64,000 nt of DNA from positions 1 to 64,000 of the forward strand of contig DATNPK010000110.1 of NCBI GenBank assembly GCA_036703275.1, in the 5' to 3' direction. Made by a program: the position numbers and the translations under genes. Shown here piece after piece: positions 18,446 through 28,403 of the stretch. This stretch comes from Coleofasciculaceae cyanobacterium (GTDB lineage Bacteria; Cyanobacteriota; Cyanobacteriia; Cyanobacteriales; Xenococcaceae). A model generated the notes under the pieces. It was not told the origin of the DNA and made no database searches. It saw nothing but the letters and a program-made list of their open reading frames with translations. Position 1 is the first letter of the stretch; every line of letters begins with the position of its first letter.

Positions 18446-18841
18446 GTGGAGTGGAAAGTAAGAGGCATTCGTGGAGCAACGACCGTGACTGAAAATACGG
18501 AGGTCGCTATGGCAAGCGCTGTTAAGGAACTATTAGACGAACTGGAGACGTACAATTTATTCCAGCCTGACGATCTAGTTTGCGTAATTTTTACCGTCAC
18601 TGCCGATCTTGATGCCGTGTTTCCCGCTGCTGCTGCCAGAAAACGCCTTGGCTGGAATTATGTTCCTCTGATCGATCTACAGCAAATGGATGTTAAGGGA
18701 AGTTTACCACGCTGCATTAGAATTTTGATTCAGGTTAATACTTCGCTGCCGCAATCGGCAATGATCCATCGTTATTTACATCAGGCACAGTCACTTCGCC
18801 CAGACTTGGACATTCAAATGTCTAGTCAACGCCTAGTCTAA
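18446..18841 (+). CDS. aroH: chorismate mutase, AroH type
   Basis: The enzyme converts chorismate to prephenate in phenylalanine/tyrosine synthesis. At 131 residues it is the size of the trimeric Bacillus AroH family, which differs in fold from AroQ. Recognisable segments are VRGIRGATTVTENT at the start, IFTVTADLDAVFPA, and LPRCIRILIQVNT. The start is a GTG with a clear ribosome site (AAGGGAG about 10 nt upstream), chosen because the conserved MEWKVRGIRGATT begins there. It is probably transcribed alone after the sppA hairpin. Confidence 0.93.
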   Translation: MEWKVRGIRGATTVTENTEVAMASAVKELLDELETYNLFQPDDLVCVIFTVTADLDAVFPAAAARKRLGWNYVPLIDLQQMDVKGSLPRCIRILIQVNTSLPQSAMIHRYLHQAQSLRPDLDIQMSSQRLV

Positions 18842-18954
18842 ATTAACAGCTTCATATTTAACTGCCAAAAAATTTGAAGCCTCTTTTACAACAAGCCATT
18901 TTAAATCAATTCCATTCCTATTTTAATCGGCTCGAATTCTGAATCGAAACAAGT

Positions 18955-19752
18955 CTAGCGATCATAAAAAGCACCTGTTAGATTCGCTCCCTGTAATTTA
19001 ATGCTACGTAAATCTACGTCTGCAAAACAAACATTAACTAGATAGCCGTGTCTTAAGTCAGCTTCTCTAAGAATGGCTTTTCTAAAGTTAGACCCTTCTA
19101 AATTAGCACCCGTTAAATTAACCAGCCTTAGAGATGAATTGCTGAGATTGGCCTGCTTTAATTTTGCCCTAGTTAAGTTATAACTATCAAGGTTGACTCT
19201 AAGAGTAACATGATTAAGCTTAATTTTTTTCAGCTCAGATCTTTGAAAATTAGTTTCGCCTCGAATATAGTTTTGCAAGATTTTGTAGGCAGTGGCAAAA
19301 GAAACTAGATCTGAAGATTTTTGACTCTTGCTAGGGGAGAGCAAATTTTTGATAAAGAAGTCAACGGTTTGTTGATCGATCAAGCCTTTTTGGACAGCTA
19401 TATGGTGAAATCTAGCTGTTTGTGAATTATTACGCTGCTCCAAAATAAGCTTAATTTGATTGTCATTAAGTAATGCAGCTTGTCGAAAATAATACACCAA
19501 GAGATGCTTTTGCTCTTGCTGCAAAAGTTGCTCCCATTGCTCCACAAAAAAATCGGCAGTTTTTTGTTTAAGCCAACCCCGCAAGACCAAAATTTCACCA
19601 ATTTTCATCTGGGGAATTTCGACTTGCTCTTGTAAAGCAATTTCTATTTGTTTGGCTGAAATTAAACCAGCTTCGTTTAAAAGCTGACCGAGGGGCTTTT
19701 TCTCACTAGGTTTTGATGCTGGGGAATTATTATAGGTTGAAGAGGGTTTCAC
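18955..19752 (-). CDS. pentapeptide-repeat protein with an N-terminal helical domain
   Basis: The 265-residue protein has two parts. Residues about 18-145 contain two related helical modules (GQLLNEAGLISAKQIEIAL and IAVQKGLIDQQTVDFFI), a pattern found in several cyanobacterial proteins. Residues about 165-265 hold pentapeptide repeats A(D/N)Lxx (for example VNLTGANLEGSNFRKA, ADLRHGYL, IKLQGANLTG), which form a right-handed quadrilateral beta helix. The biochemical role is unknown; pentapeptide domains are usually binding scaffolds. No signal peptide. It converges with aroH and is divergent from pepA. Confidence 0.8.
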   Translation of the reverse strand: MKPSSTYNNSPASKPSEKKPLGQLLNEAGLISAKQIEIALQEQVEIPQMKIGEILVLRGWLKQKTADFFVEQWEQLLQQEQKHLLVYYFRQAALLNDNQIKLILEQRNNSQTARFHHIAVQKGLIDQQTVDFFIKNLLSPSKSQKSSDLVSFATAYKILQNYIRGETNFQRSELKKIKLNHVTLRVNLDSYNLTRAKLKQANLSNSSLRLVNLTGANLEGSNFRKAILREADLRHGYLVNVCFADVDLRSIKLQGANLTGAFYDR

Positions 19753-20012
19753 TATTACCTAAAAATGTCGCTTGAGTATTAAGATAATTGCGATCGCACT
19801 ACCAAAGCTGCTTAAATACAAGGCGTGTGTTTAGATTGTAGTCTGAGGTAAAAAAGCCAAGCAACAGTAAATACACCTTGATTTGAAAATTTTCCAGATT
19901 AATATTGTGGGTTGAATTTTAATTGGACAATACAACATCTTGTTGTAGAGTCTATCGCTATATAGATAAACTGAAATATAGTTACTTCACACAAAGGATT
20001 GATTAAAAGAGG

Positions 20013-21485
20013 ATGCAGATCAAAGCAACCAATACAGCATTATTAGATTGGACAGGCGACTTACTTGCCGTTGGTATTTCAGAAGGCGAAACTGAGTTGT
20101 CAGGAGACTTGGCCAAATTAGATGAAAAATTAACTGGAACAATTTCTGAATTGATTGCCGATGAGGAATTTGAAGGTAAATCTGGTACTAGTGCAGTTAG
20201 TCGTGTTGGCGGCAAAAATCCCGTACGCAAAATTGCTTTAGTTGGCTTGGGCAAGACAAGCGATTTAACTATAGATAGCTGGCGCAGTGCCGCAGCAGCG
20301 ATCGCTCGTTTGGCAAAGAAAGAGAAAACTTTGGGTATTAGCTTGCCCGAAAGCTCAGAACCTGCCTCAGAAGCAGCTCAAGCAATCACGGAAGCAATTA
20401 TTTTAGCTCTCCACGAAGATAATCGCTTTAAGTCTGAACCAGAATCTAAAGAACCAAAACTAGAGACTATTGATTTAATTGGTTTAGCGGGACAAGAATC
20501 AGCAATTGCCAAAGCTCAGACAATAGCCTCTGGAGTTATTTTTGCTAGAGAATTAGTTAATGCCCCTGCTAATCAAGTTACTCCCGTAACCATGGCAGAA
20601 ACAGCACAGCAGCTAGCTCAAGAATACGGTCTAGAAGTTAAAATTTTAGAACAAGAAGACTGCGCTAAGTTCGAGCAGGGCATGGGTGCTTATCTCGGTG
20701 TAGGTCAGGCTTCGGAGATTCCACCGAAGTTTATTCACCTAATCTACAAACCTCAAGGTACAGCCAAGCGAAAGGTGGCTATTGTAGGTAAAAGCGTTAC
20801 CTTTGACTCTGGTGGTCTGAATCTTAAGCCTAGCGGCAGCGGTATTGAAACCATGAAAATGGATATGGGCGGCGGTGCAGCTACTCTTGGCGCAGCCAAA
20901 GCGATCGCTCAGCTCAAGCCAGACGTTGAGGTTCACTTCATTTGTGCAGCCACTGAAAATATGATTAGCGGCAAGGCAATGCACCCTGGTGACGTGCTGA
21001 AAGCCTGTAACGGTAAAACGATTGAAGTCAACAACACTGATGCTGAGGGTAGACTAACCTTGGCAGATGCCTTAGTATATGCCGAAAAGCTAGAGGTAGA
21101 TGCGATCGTCGATCTTGCCACTTTGACGGGTGCTTGTATTGTAGCTCTGGGTAATGATATTGCTGGGCTATGGAGTACTGATGACGCTCTGACAGAAGAG
21201 ATGAAAACCGCTGCTAAATTAGCAGGAGAAAAGTTTTGGCAGTTACCGATCGAAGAGAAGTATTTTGAAGGCTTGAAGTCTCAAATTGCCGATATGAAAA
21301 ACACTGGTCCTCGTGCTGGTGGTTCAATTACAGCTGCACTATTTTTGAAGCAGTTTATCAAAGAAACTCCTTGGATGCACCTAGATGTTGCTGGCCCAGT
21401 TTGGACAGATTCTTCTAGCGGAGTTAACAACAAAGGAGCGACTGGCTTTCCGGTTAGAACCCTGGTTAACTGGGTAAGTAATTAG
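20013..21485 (+). CDS. pepA: leucyl aminopeptidase PepA (M17)
   Basis: A 490-residue cytosolic metallo-aminopeptidase that removes N-terminal residues from peptides. The C-terminal catalytic domain has the metal and catalytic residues in [27 protein letters not shown] and the signature NNTDAEGRL. The N-terminal domain (to about residue 165) is the variable regulatory part seen in all M17 enzymes. Length is normal for the family. The ATG at 20013 is preceded by an AGAGG ribosome site. The upstream 260 nt, divergent from the pentapeptide gene, show no clear operator. Confidence 0.95.
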   Translation: MQIKATNTALLDWTGDLLAVGISEGETELSGDLAKLDEKLTGTISELIADEEFEGKSGTSAVSRVGGKNPVRKIALVGLGKTSDLTIDSWRSAAAAIARLAKKEKTLGISLPESSEPASEAAQAITEAIILALHEDNRFKSEPESKEPKLETIDLIGLAGQESAIAKAQTIASGVIFARELVNAPANQVTPVTMAETAQQLAQEYGLEVKILEQEDCAKFEQGMGAYLGVGQASEIPPKFIHLIYKPQGTAKRKVAIVGKSVTFDSGGLNLKPSGSGIETMKMDMGGGAATLGAAKAIAQLKPDVEVHFICAATENMISGKAMHPGDVLKACNGKTIEVNNTDAEGRLTLADALVYAEKLEVDAIVDLATLTGACIVALGNDIAGLWSTDDALTEEMKTAAKLAGEKFWQLPIEEKYFEGLKSQIADMKNTGPRAGGSITAALFLKQFIKETPWMHLDVAGPVWTDSSSGVNNKGATGFPVRTLVNWVSN

Positions 21486-21702
21486 ATTTAATATCTGTAT
21501 TGGAAGTCTTGTAATACAGCTATAAGTTGAATATTAGCAACTTTAGTAACTGCTGACGGTATGGAAAAAATGTATCTTATAATACATAAAAAATGCGATA
21601 TCGTTGTTAATTTGGTTATTGCGCTTAATGTTAATCAAAAGTTAAGATTGGCGCGATCGCACTTATTGTGCGATTGAATTTCTGTTTTAAGGTGTGAGGA
21701 AA

Positions 21703-23343
21703 ATGTCTAAATTAATCCGTAACTTGTTACTGGCTTGTCCAGCAATCATTGGTTTGGTGTTGGGTTCTCAATTGTCAGCTTCTGCTCAGTCAGTTTTAGG
21801 CGTAGACAGCAACACCGAGCTACTCAACCAAATTGATAATTATAGTCAAGAAGGTAAAACCAACCCCAGTAATCAAGTAACTAACGTCAATCAGCTGCGA
21901 GATGTTTCTCCCACAGATTGGGCTTATGAAGCACTACGTAGCCTAGTTGACCGTTATGGCTGTATCGCTGGTTTTCCTAACCAAACTTATCGTGGTAGTC
22001 AGCCTCTAACTCGTTATGAATTTGCCGCGGGCTTAAACTCTTGTTTAAATCAAATTGAGCGTTTAATCGCCTCACAAGGTTCTGTCGGTGCTGAAGATCT
22101 AGAGACAATAACTCGTCTCAGCCAAGAATTTGAAGCAGAATTAGCTACATTAGGTGGCAGAGTTGATGAAATTGAAAGCCGTACGGCAGCACTAGAAGAT
22201 AATGCTTTCTCTACTACTACAAAATTACAAGGTGAAGCGGTCTTTGGCATCAGTAACGAGTTTAACAACTCTGATTTAAACGAAGTAGTTTTCCAAGATA
22301 GGGTGCGTCTGTCTTTTGTTTCCAGTTTCTTTGGGGAAGATTCTCTGTATACTCGTCTTGATGCCTCTAACGCTACTTATGGTTTTCAAACAGAAGACGC
22401 TAATGGAGATCCTGTTGAGCTTGACACTGGTACGTTAACTTATCAAACTTTGGATAATAGTAATAATATAGAAATTGGCTGGTTAGCTTACTACTTCCCT
22501 ATCGGTGAAAAAATTGACGTTTATTTGCCCGCAGCCTTCCCACTCTGGGTTGACTTTGTTCCATCTTTAAGTCCCTATTTGGACTCGTTTACTGGCGCTA
22601 CTGGATCTTTGTCTAGTTTTGCTGAATCTAGTCCCATCTATAAAATAGGTTTGGCTGCTGGTGGTGGTGTTGGTTTTAACTTTAAGCCTACTGACTTTAT
22701 TACCGTTAGTGCTGGTTACTTCGGCGGTGATTCTTTCAACCCTGTTGCCGAGGAAGATGGTGGTTTATTCAATGAAGAATACTCTGCACTTGGTCAAGTT
22801 ACTCTCAGCCTATTAGATGATAAATTACAATTAGCCGGTACTTATGTTCTGGGTCAATTTGGGAATACTCTAATAGATGGTGGTGATGGTGAATTTATTG
22901 GCACAAATGGCGTGTTCGACTTAGGGGTAGGTACTGCTAATGCAAATGTACCTTTCGGCGATGATACTAAAACAGCAACTAATTCTTACGGCGTAGAAGC
23001 AGCTTTTCAACTTAATGACAGAATTGCTTTAAACGCTTTTGGCATGTATATGGATGCACAGCCTACTTCTGGAGTGGGAGAAGCAGAAATTTGGTCTTAT
23101 GGTGCAGGACTATCATTCCCAGATCTTGGTAAAGAAGGTAACTTAGCTGCTATTTTTGGGGGCGTAGAGCCTTATAATGGAAACGAGGACGATCTGCCGA
23201 TTCATCTCGAAGGTTTATACAAATATCAGTTTAATGACAACATCTCGATTACCCCTGGTGTAGTTTATCTAATTGCTCCTAACGGCAACGAAGATGATGA
23301 AGATGCTTTAATTGGTGTTCTAAGAACTACCTTTACTTTCTAA
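21703..23343 (+). CDS. SLH-domain porin (OprB/iron-uptake porin family)
   Basis: This 546-residue outer-membrane protein has a signal peptide (about 28 residues, ending near LSASAQS). An SLH domain follows (DVSPTDWAYEALRSLVDRYG, then LTRYEFAAGLN) that binds the peptidoglycan-linked polymer. Next is a short coiled coil, then a beta barrel ending in aromatic TFTF. Cyanobacterial members are the main outer-membrane porins, and several conduct iron or inorganic ions. I use the ATG at 21703: AAGGTG lies 8 nt before it. A GTG three codons earlier is possible. A GC-rich palindrome containing HIP1 (21656-21676) lies just upstream, and a strong terminator follows. Confidence 0.9.
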   Translation: MSKLIRNLLLACPAIIGLVLGSQLSASAQSVLGVDSNTELLNQIDNYSQEGKTNPSNQVTNVNQLRDVSPTDWAYEALRSLVDRYGCIAGFPNQTYRGSQPLTRYEFAAGLNSCLNQIERLIASQGSVGAEDLETITRLSQEFEAELATLGGRVDEIESRTAALEDNAFSTTTKLQGEAVFGISNEFNNSDLNEVVFQDRVRLSFVSSFFGEDSLYTRLDASNATYGFQTEDANGDPVELDTGTLTYQTLDNSNNIEIGWLAYYFPIGEKIDVYLPAAFPLWVDFVPSLSPYLDSFTGATGSLSSFAESSPIYKIGLAAGGGVGFNFKPTDFITVSAGYFGGDSFNPVAEEDGGLFNEEYSALGQVTLSLLDDKLQLAGTYVLGQFGNTLIDGGDGEFIGTNGVFDLGVGTANANVPFGDDTKTATNSYGVEAAFQLNDRIALNAFGMYMDAQPTSGVGEAEIWSYGAGLSFPDLGKEGNLAAIFGGVEPYNGNEDDLPIHLEGLYKYQFNDNISITPGVVYLIAPNGNEDDEDALIGVLRTTFTF

Positions 23344-23385
23344 GATTAAAACGATTAAGTGCCATTGAGTTGAACGCTAATTTTG

Positions 23386-23420
23386 AAGACCATAGTTATG
23401 TAGCTAACTAGGGTCTTTTT
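23386..23420 (+). terminator. rho-independent terminator of the porin gene
   Basis: A 13-bp stem with one mismatch (AAGACC-ATAGTTA, 23386-23398; TAACTA-GGGTCTT, 23405-23417), a 6-nt loop, then a T run to 23420. It lies 43 nt after the porin stop and also separates the convergent acyl-CoA dehydrogenase-like gene. Confidence 0.85.
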
Positions 23421-23448
23421 GACTTTTAAACCTTTATTAAACATCAAG

Positions 23449-24525
23449 TTAGCTTAAGCTCGATCGCAACAAGTTGTTTAAGCTGGCTTTCATAACATCA
23501 GTAGTTTGCCCAGAAACACTAAATAGTAAAGCTTCACGATAAATTCGTCCTGCACTAGAGTTAAGATAATTAGCTGCGCCACCAGAGGCAATTACTGCAG
23601 CTAGACTACAGCGTTGAGCCAAATCAATCATCGCAGCACGAAGCTGTAACCGCTGGGGATAAGTCTGGTTGTTTAATAGGGAAGCGATCGCCTTATTTTC
23701 TTGTTGTACTACCTCCCGATCGAGAGATTGCCAAGACTCTTGTAAAAACTGTAATTGTTTCTTCTCGGCTATAGCCTTAATAATATCTAGACCCCCGTAA
23801 GCGCAACCCAAGGCAAAAAAACCATGATTGAGGATATTGCGACGACTACTGTGGTGAATTGCTCCTGCTGGGTTAATAGTTACTACGCGATCGCTCGGTA
23901 AAAACCACTGCTTGATTGTGGCACTAACGGTATTGCTCGCAGCCATGGCAATTAGCTTCATTGGTTTGCTGAGCTTGATTTCACCTGCCAATTTTGATGC
24001 TTGATTTTGCAGAGGCATTATTCCATAAAGCTCTCTGCCGTCGGGTAAGGTTGCCCCGATAATAAACTGGTCAAAAAAATCATAACCAGTGATCCAGGGA
24101 ACTTTCCCCGTTAAAAGATATCCTCCTGCTGTTTCGCTTGCCTGCATCATTGGCACACCGCAACGGCGCAGATGAGAAAACCCTACTCCTACTAGAGTTT
24201 TACCCTTGGCTACGTCAGGGAAAAATTCTGGCTGTAAAGACTGATTCTCGCTTTGTGCGAGCTTAGCTACAGCACTTTGATGTTGAGTTTGCAAAAAAGT
24301 TAAAGCACCAGAAGCCCTTGCCATCGTAATTTGTAAACGATGATAGTTTGGTTCGCTCAAGCCTGTTCCGCCCAATTCTGGAGCAACTTTTAAAGCCAAC
24401 CAAGAGCGATCGCCCATTTTCTGCAAGGCTAACTTTAAAATTTCAGGCTGACGATCTATTTTATTAGCTAAAGGAACAATCTGATCTTGTAAAAAAGACT
24501 TAATTTGCTCAATCTCACTTTTCAT
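23449..24525 (-). CDS. acyl-CoA dehydrogenase-family protein
   Basis: The 358-residue protein has the three-part acyl-CoA dehydrogenase plan: an N-terminal helical domain, a middle beta domain (VGVGFSHLRRCGVPMMQAS, GYLLTGKVPWITGYDFFD) and a C-terminal four-helix domain. It is shorter than true acyl-CoA dehydrogenases (about 380), and I cannot place the catalytic glutamate, so it may be a flavin-dependent monooxygenase or desaturase-like relative. Cyanobacteria generally lack full beta-oxidation. The ATG lies only 3 nt past the kaiC stop codon, so it is very likely translated from the kai message; whether it has a clock-linked role is open. Confidence 0.75.
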   Translation of the reverse strand: MKSEIEQIKSFLQDQIVPLANKIDRQPEILKLALQKMGDRSWLALKVAPELGGTGLSEPNYHRLQITMARASGALTFLQTQHQSAVAKLAQSENQSLQPEFFPDVAKGKTLVGVGFSHLRRCGVPMMQASETAGGYLLTGKVPWITGYDFFDQFIIGATLPDGRELYGIMPLQNQASKLAGEIKLSKPMKLIAMAASNTVSATIKQWFLPSDRVVTINPAGAIHHSSRRNILNHGFFALGCAYGGLDIIKAIAEKKQLQFLQESWQSLDREVVQQENKAIASLLNNQTYPQRLQLRAAMIDLAQRCSLAAVIASGGAANYLNSSAGRIYREALLFSVSGQTTDVMKASLNNLLRSSLS

Positions 24526-24528
24526 CGC

Positions 24529-26118
24529 CTAGCCTTCATCTTTAACACCATCGACGCTAAGATCTTTAACATTCCTCGCAATTCTGGACAGCTCGCTTTT
24601 TTCGTTGAGGGCAACGCGAGACGGAGAACCGCTAATAATTCCTTCATAGTTACGGAAAGATTCTTTGATCAAGGGAATTTCTGATGCGTCAGAGCTAATA
24701 ACATACTCGCGGATTCCTTTATCGTGCCACGAACCACGCATTTTAAAGACGTTCAGGGCGCGAGACATCTCACCCCGAATTTCGACATACTGTAGCAAAA
24801 TAATGGTGTCAGTAATGGTAGAAATATGAGATTCAGTAATTGAGTTAGCTCCCAAAAATTGGTCGGTAGTATTGGTAAAGAAGCCCGTGATTTCTTCTTG
24901 TTTGGCATAACCCGTAACTCCGATCACAAATTGGCGGAAGGCATTGTTGGTAACTCCTCTAGCTAAAGCAGAAAGAGAATCGATCGCAATTCGAGAAGGC
25001 TTAAAATCGGTAATCTCTGACTTAATCATTTGTAAATGATCTTCTAAACCTGCTGATTCGGGATAGCAACACAGCAGCTTGAGCAAACCCTGACGCTCCA
25101 TTTCTTCAAAGTCTACGCCCCAAGAAGAAGCATTGCGAGATAGCTGCGCTCTAGATTCTTCATAGGCAAATAGCACCGCTCTTTCTCCCTGACGACAGCC
25201 TTCTTCTAGGAACTTACTGACTAGCAAAGTTTTTCCTGTTCCTGTTGCTCCAGTAGCCAAAATAATTGAATCTTTGAAAAAACCTCCTCCACATAGTCGA
25301 TCTAGGGTTTTAACTCCAGAAGAGCAACGGACATTGGAAGAACGCTGCGTAAGACGCATCGCTCCCAAAGGAAATATATTGATACCATCATTAGTAATGG
25401 TGAAGGGATACTCCCCTTTCATGTGAGTCGTTCCCCGAAGCTTGAGAATTTCTATGGTACGGCGACGACGCTCTCCTTCCAAAACGTTACGAATAATAAT
25501 TACATTATCGGAAACAAATTCTTCAACTCCGAATCGGGCAATTTTACCGTATTCTTCAATTCGTTCAGTAGTCAAAATTGAGGTGACTTCTAGTTGTTTG
25601 AGACGTGCCACCAAACGAAAAATTTCTCGTCTAACCACTGAAGCAGCGTCGTACTGTTGAAAGACTGCTGTTACTGAGTCAATAGAAACCAGCTTTGCTT
25701 TATACTTACGAATTGCATACTGAATGCGCTCGATCAAAGCGGATAAATCGAAATTACCCACCACTTCCTGCCCTTCAGGATCGGGAGAGGCATCCAAAAT
25801 GAATAGCTTGCCGCGATCAATTAAGTTTTGCAAATCCCAGCCAAAACTACAGGCATTTTCAATAATATCTTGAGGAGATTCTTCAAAAGTAACAAATATT
25901 CCTGGGCAATCAAAAAATTCAATTCCTCGATAAAGAAACTGAACCGCTAAAAGGGTTTTTCCTGTACCTGAAGTTCCACTGACTAAGGTAGTTCTGCCAA
26001 GCGGTAAACCGCCATGAGTGATTTCATCAAACCCTTCAATCATGGTGCGGATTTTACGAACTCCTTGGATAATTAGTTCTTGCTGCTGTGGTTGATTAAG
26101 GGGATTTGGTTCGTTCAT
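24529..26118 (-). CDS. kaiC: circadian clock protein KaiC
   Basis: The 529-residue double-RecA ATPase and autokinase is the core of the cyanobacterial clock. CI has Walker A GTSGTGKT (residues 48-55) and the catalytic glutamates in VTFEESP. CII has GATGTGKT (290-297) and the phosphorylation pair in SHISTIT (S433, T434, matching S431/T432 of Synechococcus). KaiC cycles between phospho-states over about 24 h under KaiA and KaiB control. All key residues are present. It follows kaiB by 75 nt and is followed after 3 nt by the acyl-CoA dehydrogenase-like gene. Confidence 0.98.
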   Translation of the reverse strand: MNEPNPLNQPQQQELIIQGVRKIRTMIEGFDEITHGGLPLGRTTLVSGTSGTGKTLLAVQFLYRGIEFFDCPGIFVTFEESPQDIIENACSFGWDLQNLIDRGKLFILDASPDPEGQEVVGNFDLSALIERIQYAIRKYKAKLVSIDSVTAVFQQYDAASVVRREIFRLVARLKQLEVTSILTTERIEEYGKIARFGVEEFVSDNVIIIRNVLEGERRRRTIEILKLRGTTHMKGEYPFTITNDGINIFPLGAMRLTQRSSNVRCSSGVKTLDRLCGGGFFKDSIILATGATGTGKTLLVSKFLEEGCRQGERAVLFAYEESRAQLSRNASSWGVDFEEMERQGLLKLLCCYPESAGLEDHLQMIKSEITDFKPSRIAIDSLSALARGVTNNAFRQFVIGVTGYAKQEEITGFFTNTTDQFLGANSITESHISTITDTIILLQYVEIRGEMSRALNVFKMRGSWHDKGIREYVISSDASEIPLIKESFRNYEGIISGSPSRVALNEKSELSRIARNVKDLSVDGVKDEG

Positions 26119-26193
26119 CTAAAACAGAAATGGCGGGACTTAGCGTTTACCTTAAAACAATAGTGATTGGATTTTAAGCAACAGTATAATATT

Positions 26194-26526
26194 TTAGAGT
26201 AAACCGTCCGTAGGATTTGACAATTTTTGTTGGCGAATTTCTTCGTAAAGTAAATCTAAACCAATTAATACTTTTTCGCGATCGCTCAAATCACCAATTA
26301 TTTTTCTTAGAGGAAGAGGTAACACTTTGGATAAAGTTGGAGTCGCCAGAATCTTATCTTCTTCAGCTAACTGAGGATTTTTTAAAACATCAATGACCTT
26401 AAGAGCATAAACTCCTTGAAAATCTTTTTCTAAAATATTTTTTAGAGTTTTGAGCGCTCGGACTGAATTTGGTGTGTTTCCAGCTACATACAACTTTAAT
26501 ACATAAGTTTTTTTAAATTGATCCAT
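26194..26526 (-). CDS. kaiB: circadian clock protein KaiB
   Basis: The 110-residue thioredoxin-like, fold-switching protein binds the KaiC CI ring and sequesters KaiA during the night phase. The sequence shows the family core [36 protein letters not shown] and [19 protein letters not shown]. Length is usual (102-110). Position between kaiA and kaiC is canonical: 100 nt after kaiA and 75 nt before kaiC. No strong ribosome site is seen upstream of the ATG, as is common here. Confidence 0.98.
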   Translation of the reverse strand: MDQFKKTYVLKLYVAGNTPNSVRALKTLKNILEKDFQGVYALKVIDVLKNPQLAEEDKILATPTLSKVLPLPLRKIIGDLSDREKVLIGLDLLYEEIRQQKLSNPTDGLL

Positions 26527-26626
26527 AATATCAAATAACTTATCAACTAGTTTGAAGTGATAAATCTAAAATTTTGCTTAAAAAGCACCGAGCGCTCATC
26601 AATAATTTTCAGGTTGACTATAGTTT

Positions 26627-27598
26627 TTATTCTACTGTAAAGAGCAGTTCTAAAGAGGCATTTGCTCCGGGGATGGAACGGCGATACATTTCACATAAAT
26701 GAGAAATAACATCAATCAATGGCAAGCGACAATCGAGTAAAATATCTTCATTTCTCCCTTCTATTTTTAGCTGATGTGAAAAATCATCAATTAGCTCCAT
26801 GTGAATTTCTAAAATTTGTGATGTAGCAATATCAGCAAAAAAAGCTTGATCGACAAATTCATCAATCAACTTGTTTATTGGGGAATTACTGTTAAAGTAC
26901 TCAATTATAATCTGACGATAGCTTGAGCTTAGTTTATGATGTAATTTTTTTTGCTTGGGCGAGGATAAATTACGGTAGAAAAAGTTGGGATTGCGTTTGT
27001 AATATATTCCTGAATAACCTAGCCTTTCCTTGAGCTTTTCAGTTAGTCGTCGTTGCTGCGCTATCAAAGACTCTCTTACTGCTTCTTTTTTTAGTTCATC
27101 TTGAAGCGAATCATGACTAATCTTTGAACCTGGAGCAAAGCTGATAAACTTGGTAATGGCCAAATTAATGTATGAATTTATTTCGGCTAGCTGTGTTGGA
27201 TAAAGCCGTATTTCCGCATGGTGATAGAGAGGATTAATAGTAGTCAAATTAGGTAAAGAAGTCGTAGAATCTACTGGTGCTTCAGTCAGCGCATCAACTA
27301 ATTGCTCTAGTTCGACTATTAGCGTAGGAAGTAAAATTTCTGATTGCCATAGCTGATTAATGACCGAGCCTAACTGAGAATCTCTAAATAAAACCAGACA
27401 ATCTATTTGTTCTTGGTTTTCCAAGCTAAAATCAGTTAAATCTTGAACTAGATTAAGGCATTTTAGCTCATAGCGATCGCTATCTAATAGTTTTATTACT
27501 GAATTAGATAACTGTTGTTGAGTAGAAAACAAGCAGATCTGCAATTTAGCTGAGGCCAATTCTGTAGTAGAGCTAAATGTATCTTGGTGGTCTGACAT
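26627..27598 (-). CDS. kaiA: circadian clock protein KaiA, full-length type
   Basis: The 323-residue protein stimulates KaiC autophosphorylation. Residues about 17-165 form the pseudo-receiver domain, lacking a phosphoacceptor aspartate. The C-terminal helical dimer and KaiC-binding domain (about 205-318) carries LKERLGYSGIYYKRNPNFFYRNL, here quoted as LKERLGYSGIYYKRNP onward, and the SYRQIIIEYF helix. It is longer than the 284-residue Synechococcus protein and unlike the short KaiA of Nostoc-type filaments, which keeps only the C-terminal domain. As the first gene of kaiA-kaiB-kaiC it is the likely operon promoter site; the upstream 805 nt are gene-free. Confidence 0.97.
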   Translation of the reverse strand: MSDHQDTFSSTTELASAKLQICLFSTQQQLSNSVIKLLDSDRYELKCLNLVQDLTDFSLENQEQIDCLVLFRDSQLGSVINQLWQSEILLPTLIVELEQLVDALTEAPVDSTTSLPNLTTINPLYHHAEIRLYPTQLAEINSYINLAITKFISFAPGSKISHDSLQDELKKEAVRESLIAQQRRLTEKLKERLGYSGIYYKRNPNFFYRNLSSPKQKKLHHKLSSSYRQIIIEYFNSNSPINKLIDEFVDQAFFADIATSQILEIHMELIDDFSHQLKIEGRNEDILLDCRLPLIDVISHLCEMYRRSIPGANASLELLFTVE

Positions 27599-28403
27599 TA
27601 CTGAGTATATTTGTACGTTATGGCTACAAATGTTATTGATTGCAAAATATAGACTGAGACTCTAATAAAGATAACAGCTTCAGAAGCAGATTTTGATCTA
27701 GAGGCTCTAATACTCATCCACTAAAGATTAAGAATGATTGAAGCTTGATCGAGACATCATTGCTATTTAATAAAAAGTTAACATTTATTGAGCCTCTTGG
27801 CGGATTGTAATAAAAAGCAACTTAAAAACAAATCTATTTTGCGCGCAGAACGTATTAAGATTATTCATAATGCTTATTTAACTTAAAGCTAGTTCAACCG
27901 TGAAGTGAAGTTTCTACTCTAGTTAAATAAAGCATAAAATCAAAGTTATTGACAAGGTAATTCATTACCTCTCTAGAGAGTTAGGTCGAGGCCAAAGTAT
28001 TTAAAAGTTAGGCTGTAAATTTAGTTCAACATCATTTTGTCTGTTAAAAACCAAGATAAGGTAAGTTGCTGGTGATTTAAAAACCTTACTTAACAAATAT
28101 TAACTGTTTGACTAGCTCAAAGTCGAGCAAGATGTAAACATTAATCTCAATAATTATTTGAATATTGCAACGCTAATTTAAAATTTGGTTTAGGTTAAAT
28201 TTAAGGCGATGTTTGCCAATTTAAATTAATTTAAAATATTAGGTTGAGTTTATCTCATTGAGCTAAGAATTTTTAGAAGCTAAATTTTATCTCAAATTAA
28301 AAATTGTAGTTAGTTATTGAAAGATAAAAACCTGCTTTAATATATTTAAAATCATGTTTGTAGCTAATCTAAGCTTGCTATAAAAGACAAAAAGTTAATA
28401 GTT
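27599..28403. other. 805-nt gene-free region between divergent kaiA and a hybrid kinase
   Basis: AT-rich, no plausible gene on either strand. It must contain the kaiA promoter and that of the kinase. A small inverted repeat AGGTAA-TTCA-TTACCT is seen near 27956-27971. I cannot assign -10/-35 elements with confidence. Confidence 0.6.

Noticed and set aside
21656-21676. GATCGCAC...GTGCGATT palindrome upstream of the porin as an operator
   Set aside because: It is formed around a HIP1 octamer, which occurs throughout the window; nothing ties it to regulation.
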